Positions 39,862 through 50,809 are shown, counted from the first letter of the stretch. The stretch is DNA of 64,000 bases from DAOUJI01 sp965237875 (GCA_965237875.1 CBDEGP010000002.1:124001-188000), one strand, 5' to 3'. The notes: generated by a model from the letters alone, not told the origin. Program-made: numbers and translations.

Positions 39862-40938
39862 ATGCTTGAAAGGTTTCACGTAGCAGAGGCGGACGCAATA
39901 AGGGTGGAGGAATCGGGGCTGAGGACCACTGTTCAGGCCATCTTCGAAAAGGTGGGCGTGCCCACCGACGACGCAGTGGTGGCCGCTGACGTGCTGGTGA
40001 CGGCGGACCTCAGGGGAGTGGAGACCCACGGCGTGTCCAACATGCTGCGTTCTTACGTGGACAGCTACAACTCAGGCGACATAAATCCCAGGCCAGACTG
40101 GAAGACGGTCCGGGAGAGCCTCTCCACCGCAAACATAGACTCGGACAGGGGCCTTGGGATCATAGTCACGCCCAAGGCTATGGACATTGCGATAGAAAAG
40201 GCCCGCCACACGGGCGTAGGCATGGTGACAATTCACAACGGCCGGCACCTGGGTATGGCGTCCTACCATGCCATGATGGCGTTGGAACACGACATGATTG
40301 GCGTCTGCGTCACCATGTCGCCCGCCAGCATGGTGCCCACCTTCGGGTCCGAACCGCGTCTGGGCACCAACCCCATTGCCGTAGCCGCCCCCGCCGGGAA
40401 AGAGGCCCCTTTTGTTTTCGACGCCGCAACAACCGTCGTCGCGGGCAACAAGATAAGCCTTGCCATGAGGTTGGGGGCAATGCTGGACCCGGGCTGGACC
40501 GCCGACGAACACGGGACTCCCTACAGCGAACCCACGGTTCCTGTACGGCCTTACAACATGCTGCCCCTGGGAAGCACTCGTGAAAACGGCTCCCACAAAG
40601 GCTACGGCCTGGCCTGCGTAGTGGACATACTCAGCGGCATTCTGTCAGGGACCAGCTACGGCATGTATCCCGGCAGGCCCAACTTCGCCCACATGGTTGC
40701 AGCCTACAACATCGACGCGTTCACGGACGTGGACGATTTCAAAAGCCTGATGGACGACTTTCTCTGCACCCTCAAAGACACTCCGCCCGCTCCGGGACAC
40801 GATCGAGTGTACTATGGCGGGCTGCCGGAGGCTGAGTCGGTCATAGAGCGGCGCGCCAACGGCATACCGCTCCACAAAGAAGTCGTAGACTGGTTCAAGG
40901 ATATATGCAACGAGATGTCCATCCCTTACGGCCTGTAG
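39862..40938 (+). CDS. Ldh2-family malate/L-lactate/ureidoglycolate-type dehydrogenase
   Basis: This 358-residue NAD(P)-dependent oxidoreductase is of the Ldh2/YlbC fold, not the Rossmann LDH. It has LVTADLRGVETHGVSNMLRSY, TIHNGRHLGMASYHAMMALE, RLGTNPIAVAAPAGKEAPFV, LPLGSTRENGSHKGYGLACVV. The start is ATG 39862 with AAAGGAG upstream. It would oxidise a 2-hydroxy acid. With the next gene, an L-2-hydroxyglutarate oxidase, it makes a plausible 2-hydroxy acid catabolic pair, spaced 44 bp with a GGAGG ribosome site. Substrate within the family is not predictable from the sequence. Confidence 0.9.
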   Translation: MLERFHVAEADAIRVEESGLRTTVQAIFEKVGVPTDDAVVAADVLVTADLRGVETHGVSNMLRSYVDSYNSGDINPRPDWKTVRESLSTANIDSDRGLGIIVTPKAMDIAIEKARHTGVGMVTIHNGRHLGMASYHAMMALEHDMIGVCVTMSPASMVPTFGSEPRLGTNPIAVAAPAGKEAPFVFDAATTVVAGNKISLAMRLGAMLDPGWTADEHGTPYSEPTVPVRPYNMLPLGSTRENGSHKGYGLACVVDILSGILSGTSYGMYPGRPNFAHMVAAYNIDAFTDVDDFKSLMDDFLCTLKDTPPAPGHDRVYYGGLPEAESVIERRANGIPLHKEVVDWFKDICNEMSIPYGL

Positions 40939-40982
40939 CGGCCTGGACGCCTGTAAGGGGAATGTGTCCTTAGGAGGTCCCG

Positions 40983-42206
40983 ATGGCTGACGGCAAGTAC
41001 GACATAGCGATAGTTGGCGGGGGCATAATCGGCCTGTCCACGGCCCGCACCCTGGCCCAGAGGCATCCTGGGGTGAAAACGGTGGTCCTGGAGAAGGAAG
41101 ACGCTCTTGCGGCCCACCAGACAGGCCACAACTCCGGCGTCATACACTCCGGCATCTACTACCGCCCCGGCTCTCAGAAAGCCCAGTTTTGCGTCGCAGG
41201 GGTGAACAAGCTCATCGAGTATTGTGACGAGAAGGGCATTCCATACGAGCGATGCGGCAAGGTGATCGTCGCCACCGACGAGTCGGAACTGGGTCGGCTG
41301 GATGACCTGCACCAACGAGGAACAGCCAACGGCGTGCCTGGACTGGAAGTCATCGGACCGGAGAGGCTAAGCGAGATCGAGCCCTATGCCGCCGGCATAA
41401 AGGCCCTGTACGCTCCCGGCACGGGGATCGTGGACTTCACCGCCGTGGCCAACGCCTACGCCGACGATATCAAAGAGCATGGCGGGGAGGTCAGGACGGG
41501 AAGCCGCGTCAACTCCATCACCCGGCGGGACGGGCTCCACCTTGAGACCAAAACAGGCCACGTGGAGGCCAAGCATCTCATCAACTGCGCGGGGCTTCAT
41601 TGCGACCGGGTGGCCTCAATGATGGGAGTGGCCCCGAAAGTCAGGATCATTCCCTTCCGGGGCGAATACTACGTCATGCGTCCTGAGAGCCGCCACCTGG
41701 TCAAAGGACTCATATATCCCGCGCCCAATCCCAAGTTTCCCTTCCTGGGAGTCCATTTCACCAGGACGATTCATGGCCAGGTGGAAGCGGGGCCTAACGC
41801 AGTGCTGGCGATGGCAAGGGAGGGCTATGCCTTCCGCAACATTGACATGCGAGACGTGGCGTCAACCTTCAGCTTTACCGGCTTCTGGACTATGACGATG
41901 AAGCATTGGAAGACCGGCATCGGGGAAATCCACCGTTCGATGCTCAAAAGCGTCTTCTTGAAGGACCTTCAACGCCTGCTGCCGGAGGTGAGCGGCGGAG
42001 ACCTGGCCCCCGGCGGCTCCGGCGTAAGGGCCCAGGCTGTGGACAGGAAGGGACGGCTGCTGGACGACTTCTACATCGAGGAAACTGAAGGCGCCATTCA
42101 CGTTCTCAACGCCCCATCCCCCGGCGCCACGTCGTCCCTCGCCATCGGTGAGTACATAGCGAACCTGGCCGAAAAGTCCTTCGAACTTCGGCCCGCCGCA
42201 GCCTGA
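40983..42206 (+). CDS. lhgO: L-2-hydroxyglutarate oxidase
   Basis: This 407-residue FAD-dependent oxidoreductase of the DAO family carries DIAIVGGGIIGLSTARTLAQ (GxGxxG), the LhgO-typical GHNSGVIHSGIYYRPGSQKA, LYAPGTGIVDFTAVANAYAD and LLDDFYIEETEGAIHVLNAP. Family members oxidise L-2-hydroxyglutarate to 2-oxoglutarate and pass electrons to the quinone pool. It sits after an Ldh2-type dehydrogenase, consistent with hydroxy-acid salvage. ATG 40983 has AGGAGG upstream. Confidence 0.93.
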   Translation: MADGKYDIAIVGGGIIGLSTARTLAQRHPGVKTVVLEKEDALAAHQTGHNSGVIHSGIYYRPGSQKAQFCVAGVNKLIEYCDEKGIPYERCGKVIVATDESELGRLDDLHQRGTANGVPGLEVIGPERLSEIEPYAAGIKALYAPGTGIVDFTAVANAYADDIKEHGGEVRTGSRVNSITRRDGLHLETKTGHVEAKHLINCAGLHCDRVASMMGVAPKVRIIPFRGEYYVMRPESRHLVKGLIYPAPNPKFPFLGVHFTRTIHGQVEAGPNAVLAMAREGYAFRNIDMRDVASTFSFTGFWTMTMKHWKTGIGEIHRSMLKSVFLKDLQRLLPEVSGGDLAPGGSGVRAQAVDRKGRLLDDFYIEETEGAIHVLNAPSPGATSSLAIGEYIANLAEKSFELRPAAA

Positions 42207-42272
42207 CCGGCGCCCACCGGCGGGCTTTACCGCCAAAGGTTTGCGCCTTTCCTAGCGGACAGAGGAATGGCC

Positions 42273-42971
42273 CTACCTGGCGAGGACGACCCCCTCGACG
42301 TATTCTGCTCCGGCGTCTTTCAACGCATGTGCGCAGGCCGACAGGGTGCTTCCGGTCGTAGCCACGTCGTCGATTAGCGTGACTCTCATGCCCGACAGGT
42401 CCTTCACTGCCATGAAGGCCTGGGCGACGTTGGCCAGACGCTCTTCCCAGGACAGGGTCGCCTGGGGTCTGGTGTCGATTGTCCTTACCGCCAAGTCTTC
42501 CAATGCGGGGATTCCCGTCAGGCGGGACACTTCCCTGGCCAGCAGCGCCGACTGGTTGTAACCGCGAGACCTCAGCCGGCTTTTGTGGAGAGGCACGGGG
42601 ACCAAGGCCTGTCCCTTTACAGGGCTGTCGGCCAAGAAGCAGGCCATCAGTTGGCCGAGGGCCGGTGCGGACGCCCGGACGTTCCTGAACTTCAGGTCGA
42701 GCACGGCCCTGCGAACTGCCCCTTCATACTTGAACGGCGCAATGATCCGGTCCACCGACAGCCGCGCCTCACGGCACCTGCGGCATAGGTCACCGGAAGG
42801 CGCCGGCTCGGCGCAGCTTGAGCAGTAGGGCGGCGCCAGGCGTGGCAGACTCGTCATACAGGCGGCGCAAATATAGGCCTCGGCGCTTCCGCATCCGAAA
42901 CAGACGGGCGGAAAGACGAAGTCCAAGACGCGGCGTCCTAGACTCATCAGCCTATCCTTCACCGTGGACAC
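42273..42971 (-). CDS. ComF-family phosphoribosyltransferase-like protein
   Basis: This 232-residue ComFC-like protein has an N-terminal four-Cys zinc ribbon (CFGCGSAEAYICAAC, then CSSCAEPAPSGDLCRRC) and a type I PRTase domain with TLIDDVATTGSTLSACAHAL, the PRPP-binding loop. In Gram-positives ComFC aids DNA uptake during competence; in other phyla its role is unclear and no com operon is seen here. It is monocistronic, converging on lhgO. Confidence 0.88.
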   Translation of the reverse strand: MSTVKDRLMSLGRRVLDFVFPPVCFGCGSAEAYICAACMTSLPRLAPPYCSSCAEPAPSGDLCRRCREARLSVDRIIAPFKYEGAVRRAVLDLKFRNVRASAPALGQLMACFLADSPVKGQALVPVPLHKSRLRSRGYNQSALLAREVSRLTGIPALEDLAVRTIDTRPQATLSWEERLANVAQAFMAVKDLSGMRVTLIDDVATTGSTLSACAHALKDAGAEYVEGVVLAR

Positions 42972-42997
42972 CCAAGCCGGGCGATGAAGGCTCCCGT

Positions 42998-43837
42998 CTA
43001 TCGCAGGAACGGGAGGATGACGTTCACGAAGGCGTCAGGGTCCTCCACCTGGGGTATGTGGGCCAGGTCGGGCAGGATCTTCTTGGTGCAGTTGGGCAGG
43101 TTGAACCGCAGAATGTCCTCGGCCAGGTCCCTCAGAAAATCATGTTCCCCGTACATGACCATGGCAGAGGACGCCTGGATATGGGGAAGCCTGGCTACGA
43201 TGTCGTACCAGGCCAGGGCCGTCAGGGTCTTGATGAACCATATTCCGGACTGGTTTCTCGACTCGTTGTTCAGGTCCACCCACTCCTGTTTCGCTCTGTA
43301 GAAAGCCGCGCCTTGCTGGTCGATGGTCTGGTCTATGGGCATGCCGTCGGGGTCCAGCTGGGCCAGTTCCGCTATGTCTTTCAGAAGCGCGGGAGCGGTT
43401 CTCACGTCCCAAACGGGCAGTCCCACCACGACAATCCGGTCCACCCGCTCAGGATAGGATGCGGATATCTCGATGGTCTGGATGGCGCCGAAGGAGTTGC
43501 CGACTATATGGGCCCTGTGGACGTTCAGCACCTGAAGGGCATGGTCTATCGAGCGGGCATAGTCCGGCACTGCGAAGTTCTCCCTGTTGGGCTTGTCCGA
43601 GAGGCCGTGCCCCAGGGCGTCGAAAGCGTAGCAGGTGAAATGGTTGCTCAGACGCTCAATGGTCCCCTCCCAGACCCACGTTCCGGTGCCCAGCGGATGC
43701 AGCAGAACGACGGGGTGGCCGCTGCCCTGTTTGACGAAATGTATCTTCCCCTCGGGAGTTTCAACGAAATCGTCCACCCGGTCGGGACTTCCATAGTTCC
43801 TGCTCATTTGCGCCCTGTTAACCTGCATAGAGGTCAT
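42998..43837 (-). CDS. Alpha/beta hydrolase, copy 1
   Basis: This 279-residue alpha/beta-hydrolase-fold protein has oxyanion region VVLLHPLGTGTWVWEG, nucleophile elbow VGNSFGAIQ and a late His segment ILPDLAHIPQVEDPDAFV. ATG 43837 is chosen because GGGAGGA is directly upstream; a TTG 33 bases earlier is less likely. It is a paralogue of the next gene. Esterase, C-C hydrolase or haloalkane-like activity are possible. It is the downstream member of a two-gene unit. Confidence 0.88.
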   Translation of the reverse strand: MTSMQVNRAQMSRNYGSPDRVDDFVETPEGKIHFVKQGSGHPVVLLHPLGTGTWVWEGTIERLSNHFTCYAFDALGHGLSDKPNRENFAVPDYARSIDHALQVLNVHRAHIVGNSFGAIQTIEISASYPERVDRIVVVGLPVWDVRTAPALLKDIAELAQLDPDGMPIDQTIDQQGAAFYRAKQEWVDLNNESRNQSGIWFIKTLTALAWYDIVARLPHIQASSAMVMYGEHDFLRDLAEDILRFNLPNCTKKILPDLAHIPQVEDPDAFVNVILPFLR

Positions 43838-43879
43838 GTCTTCCTCCCGGTCCCGATTTCCGATATTCAATAGGCACGG

Positions 43880-44692
43880 CTAGCGAGGTCCGTTTCCCTC
43901 TTTCAAGAAGGGCAGCACTGCGTTCAGGAATGCCTCGGGCCCCTCCACCTGGGGCACGTGGGCCAGGTCCGGAAGAATGGCCTTCTCGGCATTCGGGAGG
44001 TTGAAACGAAGGATGTCCTCCGCCAGCTCTCGGAGGGGGTCGTGCTCACCGTATACTACGAGGCTTGCAGTGGCTTTTATCTTGGGCAGGCGGGACATGA
44101 TGTCGAACCAGTTGAGGGCCTCCATTGTCTTCTTTACCCAGACCCCTGCTTGTTCTCTGGAAGCGTTGTTGCTGTCCACCCATTCCTGAATGGGCTTGTG
44201 AAAGCTGGTCACGACTGTCTCGGCGGTGCGAGGCACGGGCATTCCGTCGGGGAAGTAGCCCGCAGTCTGCTCTTCGAAACGATCGGGGGCGGCCCTCACG
44301 TTCCATACCGGCAGACCCACCAACACCAGCTTGTCCACCCGGTCGGGGAACGACGCCGCCAACTCGGTGGCGAGGATTGCGCCAAAGGAGTTTCCTATGA
44401 TGTGGGCCCTGTGTATGTTCAGGACCTGCATAGCGTGGTCCATTGCCCTTGCGTGGTCCGGCGGCGAAAACTGGAACGGAGGCTTGTCGGACAACCCGTG
44501 GCTGAGGGCGTCGAAGGCGTAGCAGGTGAAGTGTTCGCTCAAGGGTCCCATGATGTTTTCCCAGACCCACGTGGAGTTGCCCAGGGGATGCATCATCACG
44601 ACGGGGAAGCCGCTGCCGGCCTTTACGAAGTGGTAATTGCCCTCAGGCGTCGGCACGTAGTCTTGAAGGTCGCGGCGTACAAATAACGACAT
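43880..44692 (-). CDS. Alpha/beta hydrolase, copy 2
   Basis: This 270-residue paralogue has VVMMHPLGNSTWVWENIMGP, nucleophile motif IIGNSFGAILATE, and ILPDLAHVPQVEGPEAFL. The two copies share most motif residues and the same domain order, so they arose by tandem duplication. The ATG at 44692 has CAGGAGA upstream. A promoter at 44785-44813 lies 93-121 bases before it, and the IS66 element begins 12 bp beyond that promoter. Substrate unknown. Confidence 0.88.
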   Translation of the reverse strand: MSLFVRRDLQDYVPTPEGNYHFVKAGSGFPVVMMHPLGNSTWVWENIMGPLSEHFTCYAFDALSHGLSDKPPFQFSPPDHARAMDHAMQVLNIHRAHIIGNSFGAILATELAASFPDRVDKLVLVGLPVWNVRAAPDRFEEQTAGYFPDGMPVPRTAETVVTSFHKPIQEWVDSNNASREQAGVWVKKTMEALNWFDIMSRLPKIKATASLVVYGEHDPLRELAEDILRFNLPNAEKAILPDLAHVPQVEGPEAFLNAVLPFLKEGNGPR

Positions 44693-44784
44693 GGCTAGTC
44701 TCCTGACGGCGGCGTTTGATAGGCCCGATTCCGGCCGGACACAAGGGACACGGCCGAACAGGCCACACGGAGAGGTCGAAGCCT

Positions 44785-44813
44785 ATATTACGTTGGCCCC
44801 ATGAGGTAGTCAA
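44785..44813 (-). promoter_or_regulatory. Predicted promoter of the tandem hydrolase genes
   Basis: On the minus strand: -35 TTGACT (44808-44813), 17-bp spacer, -10 TAATAT (44785-44790). The IS66 element is inserted only 12 bp upstream of the -35, so any activator site beyond it would be displaced. Confidence 0.7.
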
Positions 44814-44824
44814 CCCGAACCCAC

Positions 44825-46295
44825 GTAAGTGTTCAGACTTGGGGGGGGGGGGGGGTTAAATAGCCGAAAGGCGCTTGGTAGGGGGTAGCATGGGAGGCAG
44901 GGGTTATGTCATACCAAAGGGGTGTACAGCGAACTTGACCTGACCACAGCCAATCGTGAAGTGCTGTTGGAGGTCATTGCCCAGCAGCAGGCTGCCATTG
45001 CCCAGTTGCATCGGCGGATAGCGTCGCTGGAAGGGAGCCTCAAGCCGGGGGGACCGACCAGAATGCCGGGCAATAAACCGGTTCCAGGCCGAAGGGCGCC
45101 AGAGAAGAAGAAGGGGCCAAGAAAGCCACGGACCCATAGCTTTGCTCGCCAGCGTATGACGCCGACTCATCGGGTGGAGCATGCCCTAGAGACCTGTCCG
45201 GATCTGCCTGCCGGGGTTGTGGCGGGAGCCTGGCTGGGGGATGGGCACAGAGGACCCGGGAAGTCATCGAGATTCCGACGGTTCCGGTACAAGTGACGGA
45301 GCATGTCTACGTGGCCCGGACTTGCCCGGAGTGCCAGCGGCGTCGGGTGCCCAAGGTGGCGCTGGATGGCGTGGTCATGGGGCGCCAGCGCTTGGGGGTC
45401 AACCTGGTCAGCCTGATAGTGACGCTGCGAGAAGAGGGACGACTGCCCCTACGCACCATCCAATGGTATCTGCGGACGGCGCATCAGTTGCACCTGAGCG
45501 TCGGGGGCATCGTCCGGGTCATCCATGGGGCGGCTCAACAGGCCCAACAGGCAGTGGCCGAGGTGCTGGATCGAATTCGAGCCAGCCCCGTGGTGCAGGC
45601 CGACGAGACCGGCTGGCGCCAGGACGGGACCAATGGCTATGTCTGGACCTTCAGCACCCCCACCGAACGGTACTTCCTGCGCCGTGGCCGGGATAAGGGG
45701 GTGGTGGACGAAGTGCCGAAGAGGGAAGCCTGGATCAGTCCTTCGGCGGGGTGTTGGTCAGCGATTTCTACGCTGCCTATCATCATTACCCTGGCCTGAA
45801 GCAACGGTGCTGGGCCCATCTGCTGCGGGACATCCATGACCTGAAGACCCTCTACCCGGATGACTCTAGGCTGGCGCGGTGGTCTGTGGCCATCCACAAG
45901 CTCTACGCTGCGGCCAAGGCCTCGGCCCATCCCGGGGCGCACCAAAGGCGTCTTGACCAGCTGGGGCTGGAACGGAAATTGCTGGCCCGCTGCCGACCGT
46001 TCCTGGAAGACCCGTTGGCAGTCCAACGCAAGCTGTGTCGGCGCATAGAGCGGTTTATCAAGGAGCTGTTTGTCTTTGTGGCCGAGCCTGGGGTGCCATC
46101 CGATAACAACGCTGCCGAGCGGAGCCTGAGGCACCTGGTGATCAGCCGTAAGATCAGCGGCGGCACCCGCTCGCAGCAGGGCACCGATAGCAAGATGGCC
46201 CTGGCTTCCCTCTTCGGCACCTGGCGCGCGAGGGGATTAAACCCCCTCGTGGCATGCCGTCAGTTACTCACATCCCCTCAAGTCTGAACAGTTAC
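44825..46295 (+). mobile_element. IS66-family insertion sequence with 8-bp target duplication
   Basis: The 1,471-bp element is bounded by imperfect terminal inverted repeats GTAAGTGTTCAGACTTGGGG (left) and, reading inward, GTAACTGTTCAGACTTGAGG (right). The repeats begin GTAA as is usual in IS66. It is flanked on both sides by GAACCCAC (44817-44824 and 46296-46303), an exact 8-bp duplication typical of IS66 insertion. A run of 15 G (44841-44855) follows the left repeat. It encodes only a TnpC-type transposase, now frameshifted. Confidence 0.96.
44922..46287 (+). pseudogene. IS66 TnpC transposase, two frameshifts
   Basis: The coding sequence is split in three frames: 44922 to about 45205, about 45205 to about 45725, and about 45725 to 46287. 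Reading across the breaks restores the IS66 order. An N-terminal leucine-zipper-like helix (REVLLEVIAQQQAAIAQLHR) and basic linker are followed by a zinc finger (CRGCGG then CPECQRR) and the DDE catalytic core. The first Asp is in VVQADETGW, the second in LVSDFYAAYHHYPG and the Glu in DNNAAERSLRHLV. All catalytic residues survive, so inactivation is recent or due to sequencing error; the adjacent G15 homopolymer makes read error a real possibility. Confidence 0.88.
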
Positions 46296-46458
46296 GAACC
46301 CACATGTCGACACCGGGCGCCGCGGGTCGGCTTGACATGGGATAGAGGCCGAATAATAATCGGGCCAGACTTTGCCGAGAGCGAAACGGTCAGGGACCGG
46401 CAGCCGGAGGGGCGGCAAGGGCCAGCGGTCCGAGAATCTCGTTATAGGAGTGTGTGAG

Positions 46459-46881
46459 ATGGCGACTTCCTGGGTACACGGAACAAGCATGCAGACGGAG
46501 TACGGCAACCGGCTGGTCTCCGTGAGGCACGCGGGACCCTTCGCCAGGGTGGAGGGCCAGGGGGGACAAAACACGTGGCTGCATTTCCCGGTCCCCGCCG
46601 CAGGCGAAAAAGTGAGCGCCGTGCGCATCAACTTTCGCACCAGGACGGACGAAGCCTGGGTCCACGAAGTGTTGCTCTATGACGGGACCAAGATCATTGC
46701 AGACTGCCAGGGCTTGAAGCTGCATGGCGACCAGTCCGGTTTCACCTTTGAGGTTCCCGGTTCTCCTGCTGTGGAGTTCGGCCTGAATGTGTCGGTGGGA
46801 GTGCAGTTTGCGCCCAATCCCCCGACCATTCAGCATACGTGGATGGAGTTTGTGGCAGTGGGCTGCGACCTGGAAAGCTAA
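46459..46881 (+). CDS. Conserved-looking protein of unknown function
   Basis: I do not recognise this 140-residue protein. It lacks a signal peptide and membrane segments. The composition (alternating hydrophobic strands such as AVRINFRTRTDEAWVHEVLL, GFTFEVPGSPAVEFGLNVSV) suggests a beta-sandwich. It has two cysteines (CQGLKL, GCDLES) and a Trp-rich N-terminus (ATSWVHGTSMQTEYGNRLVS). ATG 46459 is preferred because AGGAG lies at 46446-46450; the frame is open further left. It lies between the IS66 element and an orphan transposase fragment, a setting of accessory DNA. Confidence 0.6.
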   Translation: MATSWVHGTSMQTEYGNRLVSVRHAGPFARVEGQGGQNTWLHFPVPAAGEKVSAVRINFRTRTDEAWVHEVLLYDGTKIIADCQGLKLHGDQSGFTFEVPGSPAVEFGLNVSVGVQFAPNPPTIQHTWMEFVAVGCDLES

Positions 46882-46928
46882 CAAATCCATTCGACAGTAA
46901 ATAGATACTGTTTATCATACAATATCAC

Positions 46929-46958
46929 TTGACAGGGGTGGAGACCGAATCCTATATT
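46929..46958 (+). promoter_or_regulatory. Predicted promoter for the orphan HTH gene
   Basis: -35 TTGACA (46929-46934), 18-bp spacer, -10 TATATT (46953-46958). The leader contains two hairpins before the ATG at 47103. Confidence 0.6.
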
Positions 46959-46963
46959 GAATT

Positions 46964-47037
46964 ATGACGGATAGAGATATGCATAATCTCTTTTCGTCAT
47001 CTTTATTGACGGCGGCATCGCATTCAGGCGCCGCCGT
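46964..47037 (+). repeat. Two hairpin-forming inverted repeats in the leader of the HTH gene
   Basis: The first repeat is ATGACG-gat-AGAGAT (46964-46978) with ATCTCT-ttt-CGTCAT (46986-47000) around a 7-base loop. The second is ACGGCGGC (47009-47016) with GCCGCCGT (47030-47037). They lie between the promoter and the gene, and may be transposon-end remnants or regulatory hairpins. Confidence 0.55.
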
Positions 47038-47102
47038 GAAATGATTCGCACCGGGCCAGGCGCTGTAGCGGCGGGTCCGGGTGCATGGAGGGTACAGTCT
47101 CT

Positions 47103-47615
47103 ATGGGTAGGCGTCAGAAGAGGCCCCTGAGGCCGTTGACCGAGTCGGAAATTCAACAGCTTACGGAGATCACTAATTCTAAGGTAGAACGAGTAGAGCG
47201 AATTCGACGGGCCAGGGCTATCCTGGCAGTTGCAAACGGTCAGTCCTTCACCGGAGCGGCAAAGGCGGCCCGAATGCGCAGCAACTCCGGCATAGCGGCC
47301 ATAGTACAGAGGTTCCACGACCGTGGAATGGGCTCTCTGGACACCGTCCCCGGCGCAGGCCGCCGCCCGGTGTACGGTGAAAAACAGCGAAGAGCTATCC
47401 TGGTTGAAATCGAAAAAGAGATGGAGCGGACTCCTTCTTGGTCCCTTTCAACTCTAGAAAAGGCGCTAAAACGGGCGCCTGACAACGTTCCCAAGGTAAG
47501 CGCCAAGACCATATGCCAAGCGCTCAAAGACGCGGGATACAACTGGCTGCCCATTGAGCACGTCTGGACCAAGAACGGCCAAAGCCTGGCCGAGACCTAC
47601 GCAGCCGCCGATTAA
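47103..47615 (+). CDS. Orphan IS630-type OrfA-like helix-turn-helix protein
   Basis: This 170-residue protein has tandem HTH regions (TESEIQQLTEITNSKVERVE, then GAAKAARMRSNSGIAAIVQR, with GAGRRPVYGEKQRRAIL) and a winged-helix region (SLSTLEKALKR, VSAKTICQALKDAGYNWL) as in the DNA-binding half of IS630-family transposases. No DDE domain follows: the gene ends in EHVWTKNGQSLAETYAAAD and uvrB lies 4 bp downstream on the other strand. It is either a leftover OrfA or a domesticated DNA-binding protein. ATG 47103 is preferred over 47085 as it matches the family start. Confidence 0.72.
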   Translation: MGRRQKRPLRPLTESEIQQLTEITNSKVERVERIRRARAILAVANGQSFTGAAKAARMRSNSGIAAIVQRFHDRGMGSLDTVPGAGRRPVYGEKQRRAILVEIEKEMERTPSWSLSTLEKALKRAPDNVPKVSAKTICQALKDAGYNWLPIEHVWTKNGQSLAETYAAAD

Positions 47616-47619
47616 CCGG

Positions 47620-49644
<2,025 letters not shown>

Positions 49645-49671
49645 CGCTCATTCGATGGAAACAGACATGTT

Positions 49672-50268
49672 TTATAACTGCGCCGACATCTGCCGGAGGG
49701 CCAGCCGGATTGTCTCCTCCACGGACAATTCGGGGCTGGCGTCGATGGACTCGACGGCCCTTCTGGACTCAGAGGCGGAATAGCCCAGCGCCATGAGGGC
49801 TGTCGCCACCTCCTCCCGGTCCTGGCGGCTGGCCCCCGGCGCATCCTCGTCGGGGACGAGTCCTAGATCGGAGAACTTCCCCTTCAGGTCCAGGACCAAA
49901 CGGCCGGCGCTGCGTCTGCCCACGCCTGGGGCTTGGCTCAGCGCGGCGATGTCTTCAGACACCACCGCCGCCACGAGGGCCCTGGGACCCATGGACGAAA
50001 GGAGCGCCAGCGCCGTGCGGGGCCCGATGCCGGAGACGCCGTTGAGCATCTGAAAGATGTTCAGCGACTCCGGGTTGGGGAAACCGTAGAGCACGGGTTC
50101 ATCATCCCGGACATAGAGGCGCGTGTGGAGGAACACCTCTTCCGAGAGGCCTCCCAGGTCGCCGATTATGGCCGGAGGGACGTATATCTGCAAGCTTATG
50201 CCGCCTATGCCAACCTGCACCCAGTCCTGTCCCCTGGCCTCCAGTGTCCCCCTCACTCCTGTTATCAC
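49672..50268 (-). CDS. ruvA: Holliday junction ATP-dependent DNA helicase subunit RuvA
   Basis: This 198-residue tetrameric protein binds the Holliday junction and holds RuvB for branch migration. It has ITGVRGTLEARGQDWVQVGI, helix-hairpin-helix stretches (LNGVSGIGPRTALALLSSMG and LSQAPGVGRRSAGRLVLDLK) and the C-terminal domain with ALMALGYSASESRRAVESID. It is downstream of ruvC by 7 bp. ruvB is not in the window. Confidence 0.95.
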   Translation of the reverse strand: MITGVRGTLEARGQDWVQVGIGGISLQIYVPPAIIGDLGGLSEEVFLHTRLYVRDDEPVLYGFPNPESLNIFQMLNGVSGIGPRTALALLSSMGPRALVAAVVSEDIAALSQAPGVGRRSAGRLVLDLKGKFSDLGLVPDEDAPGASRQDREEVATALMALGYSASESRRAVESIDASPELSVEETIRLALRQMSAQL

Positions 50269-50275
50269 GTATGCC

Positions 50276-50794
50276 TCAGCGGATCTCTCGACTCAAGACT
50301 TCATCGGTTTCTTGTCTTCTCAGGTGGCATAGGGCGATGGCCAGAGCGTCCGCGGCGTCCGACGGCTCGGGTTCGGACTCCAGGCCCAGAAGCATCCGGA
50401 CCATGTGCTGGACCTGCTCCTTGGTGGCCCTTCCGTGGTCGGTTACGGCCACCTTCACCTGCGCCGGAGAGTAGCGAAATACGGGCACTGCGTGGCCCGC
50501 TGCGGCGATGAGCGCCACGGCCTGGGCTTGCCCTACGGCCAGAGCGGGGCCCGAAAATTGGTTTTCGCCGCGTCCGACGAATGGTTCTTCCACTGCAATG
50601 GCGTCGGGCTGGAAGATTCCTATCATGTTTACGACGTGGGTGAAGAGTTGGTACAAACGGTCCTCGATGGGAATGGTTGACTTCAGCGCCACGACTCCAT
50701 AGTCCACCGCGTCGGCCAGGTTCCGGGAATCGTTCGAGTCCAACAAGGCGTACCCCATGCGCACGGTGCCCGGGTCGATGCCCAACACGCGCAT
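50276..50794 (-). CDS. ruvC: Crossover junction endodeoxyribonuclease RuvC
   Basis: This 172-residue RNase H-fold resolvase cuts Holliday junctions. Motifs: LGIDPGTVRMGYALLD with the first catalytic Asp, VEEPFVGRGENQFSGPALAV with the Glu, and EPSDAADALAIALCHL with the last Asp pair. It lies 15 bp after yebC, in the classical yebC-ruvC-ruvA order. Confidence 0.96.
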   Translation of the reverse strand: MRVLGIDPGTVRMGYALLDSNDSRNLADAVDYGVVALKSTIPIEDRLYQLFTHVVNMIGIFQPDAIAVEEPFVGRGENQFSGPALAVGQAQAVALIAAAGHAVPVFRYSPAQVKVAVTDHGRATKEQVQHMVRMLLGLESEPEPSDAADALAIALCHLRRQETDEVLSREIR

Positions 50795-50809
50795 CGCGGC
50801 GGCTAGGCC

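Noticed and set aside
45195..45730. Programmed ribosomal frameshifting in the IS66 transposase
   Set aside because: IS66 tnpC is normally one frame and no slippery heptamer was seen at the breaks; mutation or read error is simpler.
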